Shown: positions 10,891 to 23,507 of the stretch, in pieces
Numbering within the stretch: the stretch's first letter is position 1
Layout: the number at the start of each line of letters is the position of its first letter
NCBI RefSeq assembly: GCF_963678635.1
Contig: NC_087066.1
Location: 11,702,517-11,766,516, forward strand
DNA length: 64,000 bases
Direction: 5' to 3'
From: Symsagittifera roscoffensis
Taxonomy: Eukaryota > Xenacoelomorpha > Acoela > Convolutidae
The notes under the pieces: generated by a model
What the model was told of the DNA's origin: nothing
Seen by the model: only the letters and a program-made list of their open reading frames with translations
Database searches by the model: none
Position numbers and translations under genes: made by a program

Positions 10891-11460
10891 GCACGCCCTG
10901 CATCCTCCGCCCCTAACGTAGCGAGAACGGGTTTGAATTTCACGGTCGGTCGAGTTTACTCACCTGCTAACGTTCGTTTAACAGCGGATGACACAACGTC
11001 GTCCTTGCCGTAGTTCGGCGTTGTGACTCGAGCCAACAGGTAGTGACCGGGAGGACTAGCAACGTCTATTATCCACCCAAAATCGCCAGTCTTCAGACCA
11101 TATTCCGATGTGTGCCACTTAAGAAACTTTTTCTCTGAGCCATTGCTTTCAAATTGCATTCTCATACGAGCCAGCAAGTGCGTATCGCTAAAAGTGATCA
11201 AAGCCTTCATCGAACATCAACGGCTTCGAGCTATTTAGCGTCTGAACTTATGGGTGTTGACGGGCGAGCATTAGCCGATTTCTCTACAATGCAAAACATA
11301 GTTTGGAGGATCTCGTCCATTAGATTTCTACTGCTTTTCAAATTACGGGCTAAACCCTCACAATGCGACCATGTTGTAGAGCACAGGGTGGGTTGAGTTT
11401 CTATGCTATTCCTTCGTGAACGAGTAGCGCCGGTACATGCTTATTCCAGTTCTCGATGCA
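10880..11460 (-). pseudogene. BEL/Pao integrase C-terminal part and DUF5641-like domain
   Basis: Reading down the minus strand: WNKHVPALLVHEGIA and KLNPPCALQHG (the family's 'gI.W.fNPPaAPHfGG'), then DEILQTMFCIVEKSANARPS and TPISSDAK (family 'DEEL.T..CEVE.ILNSRPLTP.SSDP'). A stop follows. Next come GLKTGDFGWIIDVASPPGHY, LLARVTTPNYGKDD (family 'vGDlVli.d...P...W.lgrV...ypG.Dg') and, past a stop, TRPTVKFKPVLATLGAEDAG. The AG|GTGAGT at about 10958 looks like a splice donor but falls inside this domain. This single-copy end lies outside the amplified segment. Confidence 0.85.
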
Positions 11461-11499
11461 AAATTCAATTTTCGAGACGAAAATTTAGTTACGTTATCA

Positions 11500-14400
11500 G
11501 CCTTCTTCGAAGCTCAACGGCTTCGAGCTATTTAGCGTTTAACAGTTGAACTTATTTAACAGTTGAACTATACCATTTAACAGTTGAACTTCAACATTCA
11601 GCAATAAAGCGCTCAATCCTCATGACGTATCAACTTGTGTACATAGACGGAGCGACTTCTACATGAACTGTGCGCGTTGTCATCTACATAAAAAGGAAAC
11701 TTCAATGCTTTTTGGAGCTACGGCGGCTTTTAACTTCAAAGTGGTGAATGGCAGTTGTCGATAACTCAAACGTTCTTGTGGTAAACAGCCATCATTTGCT
11801 TGACTAATTTTGCCTTATTATTTTGACAATTAAAAAACAGAGGGCAGTACAGAAACCCAAGACAGTATACTCAAATTGTATAACTTGCTGAAGCTGCGAA
11901 ATACACTGATGGCTGTGCAGCTGAATGAGTATTGTTGGAAAAAGGACATCGAGAAAATGACGGCTGTTGAAAATTATTGGACGCTTGGATTCAAAATAGA
12001 CGGCGGAGAGGCGGCGGGTACGTACAATACCACCGGGCGAAAAAGTCGCGAAAATCAAGCTAACGGGCTACACTTTTGAAGAGACGGAATGCTACATAGA
12101 GCTTTGTTTTTGGTTGAAAATGACTCTATTTGAGCTAGTCCTGTCAGATTGTCCTTGGCAAATTTTAACTCAATCGGAACGGTTATTGCACTAAGAGTTC
12201 GAAAGTTTTTTTGATGCGGTGGTCAAGAAAACATGTAATTTTTTCCAAACGACGATGGCTCGTTAGTTATTGTATTGGAAAAGAAATTTGAAGCGTGTAG
12301 CATTCCTTCGAGGAGATCGTAAGTTTTACTTTCAGACGAATGCGTCAGGTAATCCGCAGTCTAATTTGAAAGACCAGTGAGTGGACTTGAAGAAGTGGTA
12401 ACCCTTGATCCAGTTGCTATCTCACAAAGCTTACGCAGCGTTTCCCTGAGTAACATTATCTGCTGGGTTATCATTGCTCGATACATGAAACCATTCATCA
12501 ACCAGATCATTCACAAGGTTTTGAGTGTTTTAGGGATTCATTTTGCAACAAAAACAGGAGTTGACTTGTTGAATTCATTTTTGTTTGTTGTATGTAGTTT
12601 GGTTGTTGAAATCCTTTTGCTCAAAATAATTTCATTTTCCGAGCCAACAAGTTCAGTTTCGTTATCAAATCAAGTTTTAGTGCGCGTTCCGCGTCTAGCA
12701 ATGAAGCACTCAGTTCCATGATGCAGGTGGTCATGGAACTGTTTTATGGTGATCAAAAGAATTATATTTTCCCGAACAACGATGGCTCGTTAGTTATTGT
12801 ATTCGAAAAGAAACTTGAAGCCGGTTTAATTCTTTCGTGGAGACCATGAGTTTTCCTTGAGAACAATTTATCGGGTAACCCCTAAACCTAATTTGAAAGA
12901 CCAATCAGTGGAAATGAAGAAGTGGTAACCCTTGATCCAGTTGCTACCTCTCAAATCTTCCTCAAAGTTTCCCTGAGTAACAGTATCAGCTGGGTTATCA
13001 TTGCTCGGTTTTGAGAGTTGTGGAGATGTGATTAGCAACAAAAACGGCAAGTTTCGTGGTTGAAGTAAATTGTCTTTATTGTTTTTAGTTAGTTTTTGAT
13101 ATCATTTTGCGCAAAAGAATTTTATTTTCAGAGCTGACAATGTCAGTTCCATCATCAGACAAAATTCCAGCGCGATTTCCGCGTCTAGAAATGAAGCGCT
13201 CAATTCCTATGATGCAGGAGCTTGTATTCATAGATAGAAGAACTTCGAAACGAATTGTGCGCCTTTTCATCTACATAAAAAGAAACGGCTTCGGCGGATC
13301 AAAAAGAAAAATGATCTAAAAGATTCTACTTCAAAATTGGTACTTGGCGGAAGCCGATAACTCAAACGTTTTTTTGTTAAATCAGCGCTGATTGGATTGA
13401 AAAGTTTACCTTACGTTTTCGAAAAGTAATGCATCAGCGTTCGATGGAACAACGGGCAGTGCGGAACCCCTAGACAGTATACCTTAATTGTATAACTTCC
13501 CGAAGATGATCAACACACTGGTGGTTCTGCTTCAAATGAAGGGTTGTTAGAAAAAGGAAAACGACAAGTTGACGGCTTCCAAGATAATCGGGTGCTTTGA
13601 CTCGAACTTGACGGCGGCGAGGCGGCGGATAAGGCCAGTGGAACGTACAGTACCACCGGGGCTAAAAAAAGAGAAAAAGAAGCTAATGGGTTAGACTTCT
13701 GAAGGGACTGAATACTAGTTAGAACTTTGTCTTCGTTGGGAAACGACTCGAATTGAGCTATCCCTGTCAGACTTCCTTTAATAATTTTTAAATCAAGCGG
13801 ATCGTTTATTACACTATCAGTTCCAAAGTTTCATGATGCGGTGGTCAAAAGAATGTTATTTTCCCAGACAACGATGGCTCGTTAGTGATTTTCTCCGGAA
13901 AGAAACCTGAAGCGTGTTTCATTCCTTCGTGGACATCGTAAATTTTTCTTCGGAAGACTTTGTCGGGTAAATCCTAAGCCTAATTTGAAGAACCAATCAG
14001 TGGACTTAAAGAAGTGGTAACCCTTGATCCAGTTGCTATCTCTCAAAACTTCCGCAGCGTTTCCCTGAGTAACGTTATCAGCTGGGTTAACAATGCTCAA
14101 TACATGAAACCATTCATCATCCAGATCATCCACAAGATTTCGAGAGTTTTAGGGATTCATTTTGCAACAAAAACAGGAGTTGGCTTGTTGAATTCATTTT
14201 TGTTTGTTGTATTTAGTTTAGTTGTTGAAATCATTTTGCGCAAAATAATTTCTTTTTCCGAGCCAACCAAGTCAGTTCCGTTATCAAACCAAGTTTCAAT
14301 GCGCGTTCCGCGTTTAGCAGTGAAACACTCAATTCCCTTGACTCAAGAGCTTGTGTCCATAGATAGAACAACTTCCTTTAAACAAATTTCGCGCGCTGTC

Positions 14401-17400
14401 ATCCCCAGAAATAGAAAACCTTTTTGCGGATCATCAAAAAAGATCCAAAATAGTCTTCTTTAAAATTGGTATTAACGGGTGCCAATAACTCAAACGTTAC
14501 TTTGCTAAATCAGCCAAAATTGGCTCGACAGTTTTACCTTACGCGTTCGAAAATTAATGCATCAGTGTTCGATGGAACAAGGGGCAGTACGGAACCCCTA
14601 GACAGTATACTCAAGTTGTATAAATTCCCGAAGAAGATCAATACACTGATGATTATGCTCCAAATGAAGGGTCGTTAGAAAAAAAGAAAACAAAAACATG
14701 ACGGCTGTCCAAGATTTTAGGAAGCTTGGACTCATACTTGCAGCGGGTACAGCCAGTGGAACGTACAATACCACCGGGGTCGAAAAATGGCGAAAGATAA
14801 TGGGTTAGAAATCTGAAGGGACTGAACGCTACTTAGAGCTTCGTCTTCGGTTGGAAATTACTCTATTTGAGCTAGCCTTGTCAGACTGTCCCTAATAACT
14901 TTTAAATCAAGCGGATTGGTTATTGCAGTATCAATTCGAATAGTTTGATGATGCGGTGGTTAAAAGAATGTTATTTTCCCAAATGACGATGGCTTGTTAA
15001 ATATTGTATTCGAAAAAAAACTTGAAGCGAGTTTCATTCCTTTGATGAGATTCGAAGTTTTGCTTCAGAGGAATTTGTCGGGTAACCACTTAAACTATTT
15101 TGAAAGACCAGTCAACGGGTTTGGAGAAATGGTAACCCTTTATCTAATTGCTATCTCTCAAATCTTCCGCAAAGTTTCCCTGAGTAACAGCATCAGATGG
15201 TTATCAATGCTCGATACATGGAATAACTTGTCAACCAGATCAACCACAAGGTTTCGAGAATTGCTGAGATGTGATTAGCAGCATAAACGGGAAGTTTTGT
15301 TGTTTAATTCAATTTAGTTTGTTGTTTTTAGTTTAGTTGTTGAAATCAATTTGCGCAAAACAATTTCATTTTCCGAGCTGACAAGGTCAGTTTCATTATC
15401 AGACAAACTTCCAGCGCGCCTTCCGCGTTGAGAAATGAAGCGTTCAATTCCCATGACGCAGGAGCTTGTAATCATAGATAGAAAAACTTCTAAATGAATT
15501 ATGCGCCTTGTCATCCACATAAAAAGGAAACCGCTTTGGCGGATCTTAAAGAAAAAAGATCCAAAAGATTCCACTTCAAAATTGGTAATTGGCGGAAGCC
15601 GACAACTCAAACCTTTTTTTGTTAAATCAGCGCTGATTGGATTGAAAAGTTTACCTTACGTTTTTGAAAATTAATGCATCAGCGTTCGATGGAACAACGG
15701 GCAGTGCGGAAACCCTAGACAGTATACTCAAGTTTTATAACCAGCAGTGAATTGATCAACTTCCCAAAGATGATCAATTCACTGATGGTTATGCTCCAAA
15801 TGAAGGGTTGTGAGAAATAAGACGGCTGTCCAAAATTTATGGATGCTTGGATTCGAATTTTGCGGCGACGAGGCAGCGGGTACAGCCAGTGGAACTTACA
15901 AAACCATCGGGGCCAAAAAGTGGCAAAAAGAAGCTAATGGGCTAGACTTCTGACGGGATTGAATTCCACTGAGAGATTTGTCTACGGTTGCAAATGACTC
16001 AATTTGAGATAGCCCTGTCAGACTGTCCTTAACAATTTTTAACTCAAGCGGATCGCTTATTGCAAAATCAGTACAAAAGTTTCTATGATGCGGTGGTCAT
16101 AAAAATGCTCTTTTTCCAAACGACGATGGCTCGTTAGTTATTGTATTCGAAAAGAAACTTGATTCGTGTTTCATTCTTTAGTGGAGATCGTAAGTTTTTC
16201 CTTGATACAAATTTGTCGGGTAACCCCTAAGTCTTATTTAAAAGACCAATCAGTGGACTTGAAAAACTGGTAATCCGCAGCGTTTCATTGAGTTAAAGTA
16301 TCAGCTAGGTTATCAAGGCTCGATGCATGAAACCATTTGTCAACAAGATCATCCACACGATTTCGAAAGTTTCGGAGATGTGATTAGCAGCAAAAACGGG
16401 AAGTTTGGTTGTTGAAATCAATTTTGTTTGTTGTATTAGGTTTGGTTGTTGAAATCATTTTTTGCAAAAGAATTTCATTTTCCGAGCCGACAAAGTCATT
16501 TCCGACAATATTCAGACCGTTTTCCAGTGCGATTTCCGCGTCTAGAAATGAAGCGCTCAATTCCTATGACGCAGGAGCTTGTATTCATAGATAGAAGAAC
16601 TTCAAAACGAATTATGCGCCTTTTCATCTACATAAAAAGAAACGGCTTCGGCGGATCAAAAAGAAAAATGATCCAAAAGTTTCTACTTCAAAATTGGTAC
16701 TTGGCGGAAGCCGATAACTCAAACGTTTTTTTGTTAAATCAGCGCTGATTGGATTGAAAAGTTTACCTTACGTTTTCGAAATTAATGCATCAGCGTTCGA
16801 TGGAACAACGGGCAGTGCGGAACCCCTAGACAGTATACCTTAATTGTATAACTTCCCGAAGATGATCAACACACTGGTGGTTATGCTTCAAATGAAGGGT
16901 TGTTAGAAAAAGGAAAACGACAAGTTGACGGCTTCCAAGATAATCGGGTGCTTTGACTCGAACTTGACGGCGGCGAGGCGGCGGATAAGGCCAGTGGAAC
17001 GTACAGTACCACCGGCGCTAAAAAAGAGAAAAAGAAGCTAATGGGTTAGACTTCTGAAGGGACTGAATACTAGTTAGAACTTTGTCTTCGTTGGGAAACG
17101 ACTCGAATTGATCTATCCCTGTCAGACTTCCTTTAATAATTTTTAAATCAAGCGGATCGTTTATTACACTATCAGTTCCAAAGTTTCATGATGCGGTGGT
17201 CAAAAGAATGTTATTTTCCCAGACAACGATGGCTCGTTAGTGATTTTCTCCGCAAAGAAACCTGAAGCGTGTTTCATTCCTTCGTGGACATCGTAAATTT
17301 TCCTTCGGAAGACTTTGTCGGGTAAATCCTAAGCCTAATTTGAAGAACCAATCAGTGGACTTAAAGAAGTGGTAACCCTTGATCCAGTTGCTATCTCTCA

Positions 17401-20400
17401 AAACTTCCGCAGCGTTTCCCTGAGTAACGGTATCAGCTGGGTTAACAGTGCTCGATACATGAAACCATTCATCATCCAGATCATCCCCAAGGTTTCGAGA
17501 GTTTTAGGGATTCATTTTGCAACAAAAACAGGAGTTGGCTTGTTGAATTCATTTTTGTTTGTTGTATTTAGTTTAGTTGTTGAAATCATTTTGCGCAAAA
17601 TAATTTCTTTTTCCGAGCCAACAAAGTCAGTTCCGTTATCAAACCAAGTTTCAGTGCGCGTTCCGCGTTTAGCAGTGAAACACTCAATTCCCTTGACTCA
17701 AGAGCTTGTGTCCATAGATGGAACAACTTCCTATAAACAAATTTCGCGCGCTGTCATCCCCAGAAATAGAAAACCTTTTTGCGGATCATCAAAAAAGATC
17801 CAAAATAGTCTTCTTTAAAATTGGTATTAACGGGTGCCAATAACTCAAACGTTTCTTTGCTAAATCAGCCAAAATTGGCTCGACAGTTTTACCTTACGCG
17901 TTCGACAATTAATGCATCAGTATTCGATGGAACAAGGGGCAGTACGGAACCCCTAGACAGTATACTCAAGTTGTATAAATTCCCGAAGAAGATCAATACA
18001 CTGATGATTATGCTCCAAATGAAGGGTCGTTAGAAAAAAAAGAAAACAAAAACATGACGGCTGTCCAAGATTTTAGGAAGCTTGGACTCATACTTGACCG
18101 CAGCGAGGCAGCGGGTACAGCCAGTGGAACGTACAATAACACCGGGGTCGAAAAATGGCGAAAGATAATGGGTTAGAAATCTGAAGGGACTGAACGCTAC
18201 TTAGAGCTTCGTCTTCGGTTGGAAATTACTCTCTTTGAGCTAGCCTTGTCAGACTGTCCCTAATAACTTTTAAATCAAGCGGATTGGTTATTGCAGTATC
18301 AATTCGAATAGTTTGATGATGCGGTGGTTAAAAGAATGTTATTTTCCCAAATGACGATGGCTTGTTAAATATTGTATTCGAAAAAAAACTTGAAGCGAGT
18401 TTCATTCCTTTGATGAGATTCGAAGTTTTCCTTCAGAGGAATTTGTCGGGTAACCACTTAAACTATTTTGAAAGACCAGCCAATGGGTTTGGAGAAGTGG
18501 TAACCCTTTATCTAATTGCTATCTCTCAAATCTTCCGCAAAGTTTCCCTGAGTAACAGCATCAGATGGTTATCAATGCTCGATACATGGAATAATTTGTC
18601 AACCAGATCAACCACAAGGTTTCGAGAATTGCTGAGATGTGATTAGCAGCATAAACGGGAAGTTTCGTTGTTTAATTCAATTTAGTTTGTTTTTTTTAAT
18701 TTAGTTGTTGAAATCAATTTGCGCAAAACAATTTCATTTTCCGAGCTGACAAAGTCAGTTTCATTATCAGACAAACTTCCAGCGCGCCTTCCGCGTTGAG
18801 AAATGAAGCGTTCAATTCCCATGACGCAGGAGCTTGTAATCATAGATAGAAAAACTTCTAAATGAATTATGCGCCATGTTATCCACATAAAAAGGAAACT
18901 GCTTTGGCGGATCTTAAAGAAAAAAGATCCAAAAGATTCCACTTCAAAATTGGTAATTGGCGGAAGCCGACAACTCAAACCTTTTTTTTAAAAAATCAGC
19001 GCTGATTGGATTGAAAAGTTTACCTTACGTTTTCGAAACCTAATGCATCAGCGTTCGATGGAACAACGGGCAGTGCGGAACCCCTAGACAGTATACTCAA
19101 GTTGTATAACCAGCAGTGAATTGATCAACTTCCCAAAGATGATCAATTCACTGATGGTTATGCTCCAAATGAAGGGTTGTGAGAAAAAAAGAAGACAAAA
19201 ATAAGACGGCTGTCCAAAATTTATGGATGCTTGGATTCGAATTTTGCGGCGACGAGGCAGCGGGTACAGCCAGTGGAACTTACAAAACCATCGGGGACAA
19301 AAAGTGGCAAAAAGAATCTAATGGGCTAGACTTCTGACGGGATTGAATTCCACTGAGAGATTTGTCTTCGGTTGCAAATGACTCAATTTGAGATAGCCCT
19401 GTCAGACTGTCCTTAACAATTTTTAACTCAAGCGGATCGCTTATTGCAAAATCAGTACAAAAGTTTCTATGATGCGGTGGTCAAAAGAATGCTCTTTTTC
19501 CAAACGACGATGGCTGGTTAGTTATTGTATTCGAAAAGAAACTTGATTCGTGTTTCATTCTTTAGTGGAGATCGTAAGTTTTTCCTTGAGATAAATTTGT
19601 CGGGTAACCCCTAAGTCTTATTTAAAAGACCAATCAGTGGACTTGAAAAACTGGTAATCCGCAGCGTTTCATTGAGTTAAAGTATCAGCTAGGTTATCAA
19701 TGCTCGATGCATGAAACCATTTGTCAACAAGATCATCCACACGATTTTGAAAGTTTCGGAGATGTGATTAGCAGCAAAAACGGGAAGTTTGGTTGTTGAA
19801 ATCAATTTTGTTTGTTGTATTTAGTTTGGTTGTTGAAATCATTTTTTGCAAAAGAATTTCATTTTCCGAGCCGACAAAGTCATTTCCGACAATATTCAGA
19901 CCGTATTCCAGTGCGCATTCCTTGTCTAGCAATGAAGCGCTCAATTGCCATGACGCAGGGGCTTGTATCCATAGATTGAACAATTTTTATAAAAACTGCG
20001 CGCTTTGTCGTCCATAAAAAAAAGAAAACCACCTCGATGTATCATAAAATTGGTCCAAAAAGATCTACTTCAAAATTGGAATTGGCGTGTGCAGTTATTT
20101 CAAACGTTCTTTTGGTAAATTAGTCTTAATTGGTTTACTTATCTTTCGTTACGTTTTCGACAATTTTTGAAACAGTGTTCGATGGAACAGAGGGCGGCGC
20201 CGAACCCCTAGACAGTATACCCAAGTTTTAAAACTCCCGAAGATGATCAATACACTGATGGTTACGCTTGAAATGAAGGATTGTTAGAAAAAGGAAAACG
20301 AAAACATAACGGCTTTCCATGATTATCGGATGTTTGGATTCGAATTTGACAGTGGAGAGGGGTGGGTTTGGTCAATGGAACATGCGACAACACCGGGGTC

Positions 20401-22080
20401 AGTAAATGGCAAAAGAGAAGCTAATGTGCTAGACTTTCGACCGGATGGATTGCTACTGAGAGATTTGTCTTCGGTTGCAAATGACTCAATTTTAGATAGC
20501 CCTGTCAGACTGTCCTTAACAATTTTTAACTCAAGCGGATCGCTTATTGCAAAATCAGTACAAAAGTTTCTATGATGCGGTGGTCAAAAGAATGCTCTTT
20601 TTTCAAACGACGATGGCTCGTTAGTTATTGTATTTGAAAAGAAACTTGATTCGTGTTTCATTCTTTAGTGGAGATCGTAAGTTTTTCCTTGAGATAAATT
20701 TGTCGGGTAACCCCTAAGTCTTATTTAAAAGACCAATCAGTGGACTTGAAAAACTGGTAATCCGCAGCGTTTCATTGAGTTAAAGTATCAGCTAGGTTAT
20801 CAATGCTCGATGCATGAAACCATTTGTCAACAAGATCATCCACACGATTTTGAAAGTTTCGGAGATGTGATTAGCAGCAAAAATGGGAAGCTTGGTTGTT
20901 GAAATCAATTTCGTTTGTTGTATTTAGTTTGGTTGTTGAAATCATTTTTTGCAAAAGAATTTCATTTTCCGAGCCGACAAAGTCATTTCCGACAATATTC
21001 AGACCGTATTCCAGTGCGCATTCCTTGTCTAGCAATGAAGCGCTCAATTGCCATGACGCAGGGGCTTGTATCCATAGATTGAACAATTTTTATATAAACT
21101 GCGCGCTTTGTCGTCCTTAAAAAAAAAGAAAACCACCTCGATGTATCATAAAAATGGTCCAAAAAGATCTACTTCAAAATTGGAATTGGCGTGTGCCGTT
21201 ATTTCAAACGTTCTTTTGGTAAATTAGTCTTAATTGGTTTACTTATCTTTCGTTACGTTTTCGACAATTTTTGAAACAGTGTTCGATGGAACAGAGGGCG
21301 GCGCCGAACCCCTAGACAGTATACGCAAGTTTTAAAACTCCCGAAGATGATCAATACACTGATGGTTACGCTTCAAATGAAGGATTGTTAGAAAAAGTAA
21401 AACGAAAACATAACGGCTTTCCATGATTATCGGATGTTTGGATTCGAATTTGACAGTGGAGAGGGGTGGGTTTGGTCAATGGAACATGCGACAACACCGG
21501 GGTCAGTAAATGGCTAAAGAGAAGCTAATGTGCTAGACTTTCGACCGGATGGATTGCTACTGAGATTTTTGTTTTTGATTGGAAACTACTCTGAAATAGC
21601 TAGTCGTATCAGCTTGTTAACTAGCAATTTTTAAATCAAATTGATTGGTTTGAATCAAGTGGATCAAGTGAATCAAGCGGATCAACTGGAGTTTTGAATC
21701 AAGTGGATCGATTTTTGAATCAAGTGGATTGGAAGTTTCAATGATGCGGTAGCCAAAACAATGTATTTTCCCAAAGTACTTTTCCTGGCTTGTTAGTTTT
21801 TGTTTTGAAGAAAAAATTGAAGCGTGTTCAATTCCTTTGTTGAGGTTGTAAGTATTTCCTTCAGACAATATTGTCGGTTGAACTCTATGTCTAGTTTGAA
21901 AAGCCAGTCAGCGGACTTGAAGAAATGGTTACTCTTGACACAGTTGTTATCTCTCAAAGCATCAACAGCAATGCCGCGTGTATTGGTTGCAAGATTTCCG
22001 GAATTGCGATTTACAACAAAAACGGGAATTTTGCTTGTTGAATTTATCCATTGGAAAACAGTTGTGCTAATCGTGCTCAT
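11500..22080 (-). repeat. Tandem array of BEL/Pao RNase H-integrase segments, 1.1-kb units with 3.36-3.38-kb higher-order period
   Basis: The anchor ACGATGGCTCGTTAG recurs at 12252, 12779, 13871, 14986, 16123, 17226, 18354, 19507 and 20610, with a diverged form near 21782. Spacing is 1.09-1.17 kb, except the first step of 527 bp. On the minus strand each unit encodes, with stops and shifts, PVFVA-type RNase H end, NPADTVTQGN, SNWIKGYHFF, a KHPIIL-type segment, an HHCC-like zinc segment (NHQCIDHLREVIQLEY) and the integrase core (IHLEVFLS, ERFISQRG, SDNETDLVSSENEI), then jumps back to the RNase H end of the next unit. Units 13.1-16.5 kb and 16.5-19.85 kb pair as three-unit blocks offset by 3355-3384 bp. 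The two adjacent units near 19.8 and 20.9 kb are offset by 1103 bp and nearly identical. The short 527-bp unit lacks the zinc and core part. Confidence 0.85.
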
Positions 22081-23436
22081 AAAAGTACGGTCAATTTTTA
22101 ATACTAAGGAATTTTTGCTATACGTTCTCAGTCGGCTCGCTTAGATTGAATCTGGCTTTGGTATTGAGAACAATTTCATGGGAGCACCTCTAGTTTCCCC
22201 AGAAACAAAAACTAAATTTGTTTCTTTGGTTGCAAAGTAGCGGGCACTTAAAAACGAAACGACACACAAGATAAACGCGTGCAGCTCTATTTTGTCGACA
22301 AGACAATTATGAAAAGCGCGAAGGGTTGCTAGTCTAATTACCATGCCCTTCAAGAAATCATAACTGCAGATCATCAAGCAAAAGGTCGTCTCTTTGTTGG
22401 CCCGATATGCGCCATAAAAATTTTAACAGAAGAAGTGCGCGGACGATGTACGGAGTAACATAACCTATGGAAGGGAAAACAGAAGAAGCCATTTTGAGGA
22501 GTGTGAGTTGCGTAATTGAGTTGTTAATAACTCGATTAACTCGGAGACAAACCACCAAAAAAATCAACATCATGGTTCCATTTCAGGCCTTGACATGTGT
22601 CATGATTTCAGGAGTAGCTGCCTTCTTCAGGAGTAGAATGCCTTCAACCAAATCGACTTTGCACTTGTGACGAACTTAGTTTAAATCCTTTCAGACTCAG
22701 AAGTTTCACAAGGTCAAAACTCAAACGAGTTGCATCCTTGGAATCGGCTAGTGAACCGAGGAGGTCATCCATAAAACTTTTCTCGAGGTAGATTTTTGCG
22801 GCCTCAGATAAGTTTCACGACTATCGCTGGCCGTTCGGTGGAGTTTAAAATTCGCACCTTTTTGGAATTCTCGAGCTCCAAAATTCTGCCTAGTGGACTG
22901 AAAAGCACTCACATCTATTGTAGCGTCCACCAAGCACAAAAAAAATAGAATTTTTCCTTCGACTGTTTTATACCAACCTACAAAAATATGAATTCTTTTT
23001 CTTTGAAAACCGCATAGTTGGAGAACTCTTTAAAATTTTTGTAGCAGATCAGGACCAACCAAAAGGGACTGATTAAACATGTTCAATGATTTTTTTGTGT
23101 AACATAAGGTAAATGTCTCAATTTTAAAGCTTGTTTTGACATATCGATAAACGATATGGTGAAATGTGCAGTTATGTGGATCGTCGGACCATCCGGAAGA
23201 ATGTATATTTTATCGAGATTAGTCTTGAGGCTCTGCGCATAGCGTTGTTTAAAGTTATTTTTCTCGAATCTTTTTTTGAGTGAGTTTAATTGCGAGACAG
23301 CGGATGAATTGTTGGGCAATTGAGTGTTGCTCTCAGCCCAAAGCATACCTACAATAAGTCTCTTTTGATGGTCATATACTGACGACTTGAGTTTTCGTAG
23401 CGCACGCTCATCCGCAGCGAAACTGGGATCGGCCAA
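21793..23436 (-). pseudogene. BEL/Pao reverse transcriptase and RNase H fossil
   Basis: The minus strand reads RLIVGMLWAESNTQLPNNS and SLKKRFEKNN (the BEL 'vGLLWk..n..LPNN...a..rL..Le+r' entry to RT). Further down come GPDLLQKF, then an open stretch with SFMDDLLGSLADSKDATRLS, the YVDD-type catalytic motif with both Asp present (about 22740-22785). Next are FPSIGYVTPYIVRALLLLKF (family 'fDPLGfvsPf...aK.llQ.lw'), ETRGAPMKLFSIPKP (family 'K.rvAPlk..SIPRLEL') and STTVFQWINSTSKIPVFVVN (RNase H). Many frame changes separate these pieces, so no protein is made. Confidence 0.85.
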
Positions 23437-23507
23437 TATGTAAATGCGGTATCACTCAAGTTCAGACCACAGCTTGACTCGATCGACTAACAATCTATCC
23501 TCAAGAT

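Noticed and set aside
10900-10960. A possible tRNA (GGTTTGAATTTC near 10928)
   Set aside because: No acceptor or anticodon stems fit around it, and it overlaps the BEL/Pao coding fossil.
10956-11210. An exon of a cellular gene (MAM-like, with perfect AG|GTGAGT donor) on the minus strand
   Set aside because: The upstream minus-strand sequence reads into the BEL/Pao integrase (DEILQTMFCIVE, TPISSDA), and this piece matches the DUF5641-type tail of that polyprotein; the donor falls inside the domain.
14014-17818. A conserved 149-codon plus-strand gene family (14014-14463 and 17369-17818)
   Set aside because: These frames are antisense to the BEL/Pao RNase H-integrase segment, and their similarity follows from the 3.36-kb duplication of the whole block, including non-coding parts.
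21650-21740. A regulatory repeat of AATCAAGTGGAT units
   Set aside because: It is a local short tandem expansion in the last array unit, with no sign of function.
11500-22080. A CRISPR array or bacterial repeat system
   Set aside because: Units are 1.1 kb and retrotransposon-derived; there are no short direct repeats with unique spacers, and the DNA is eukaryotic.
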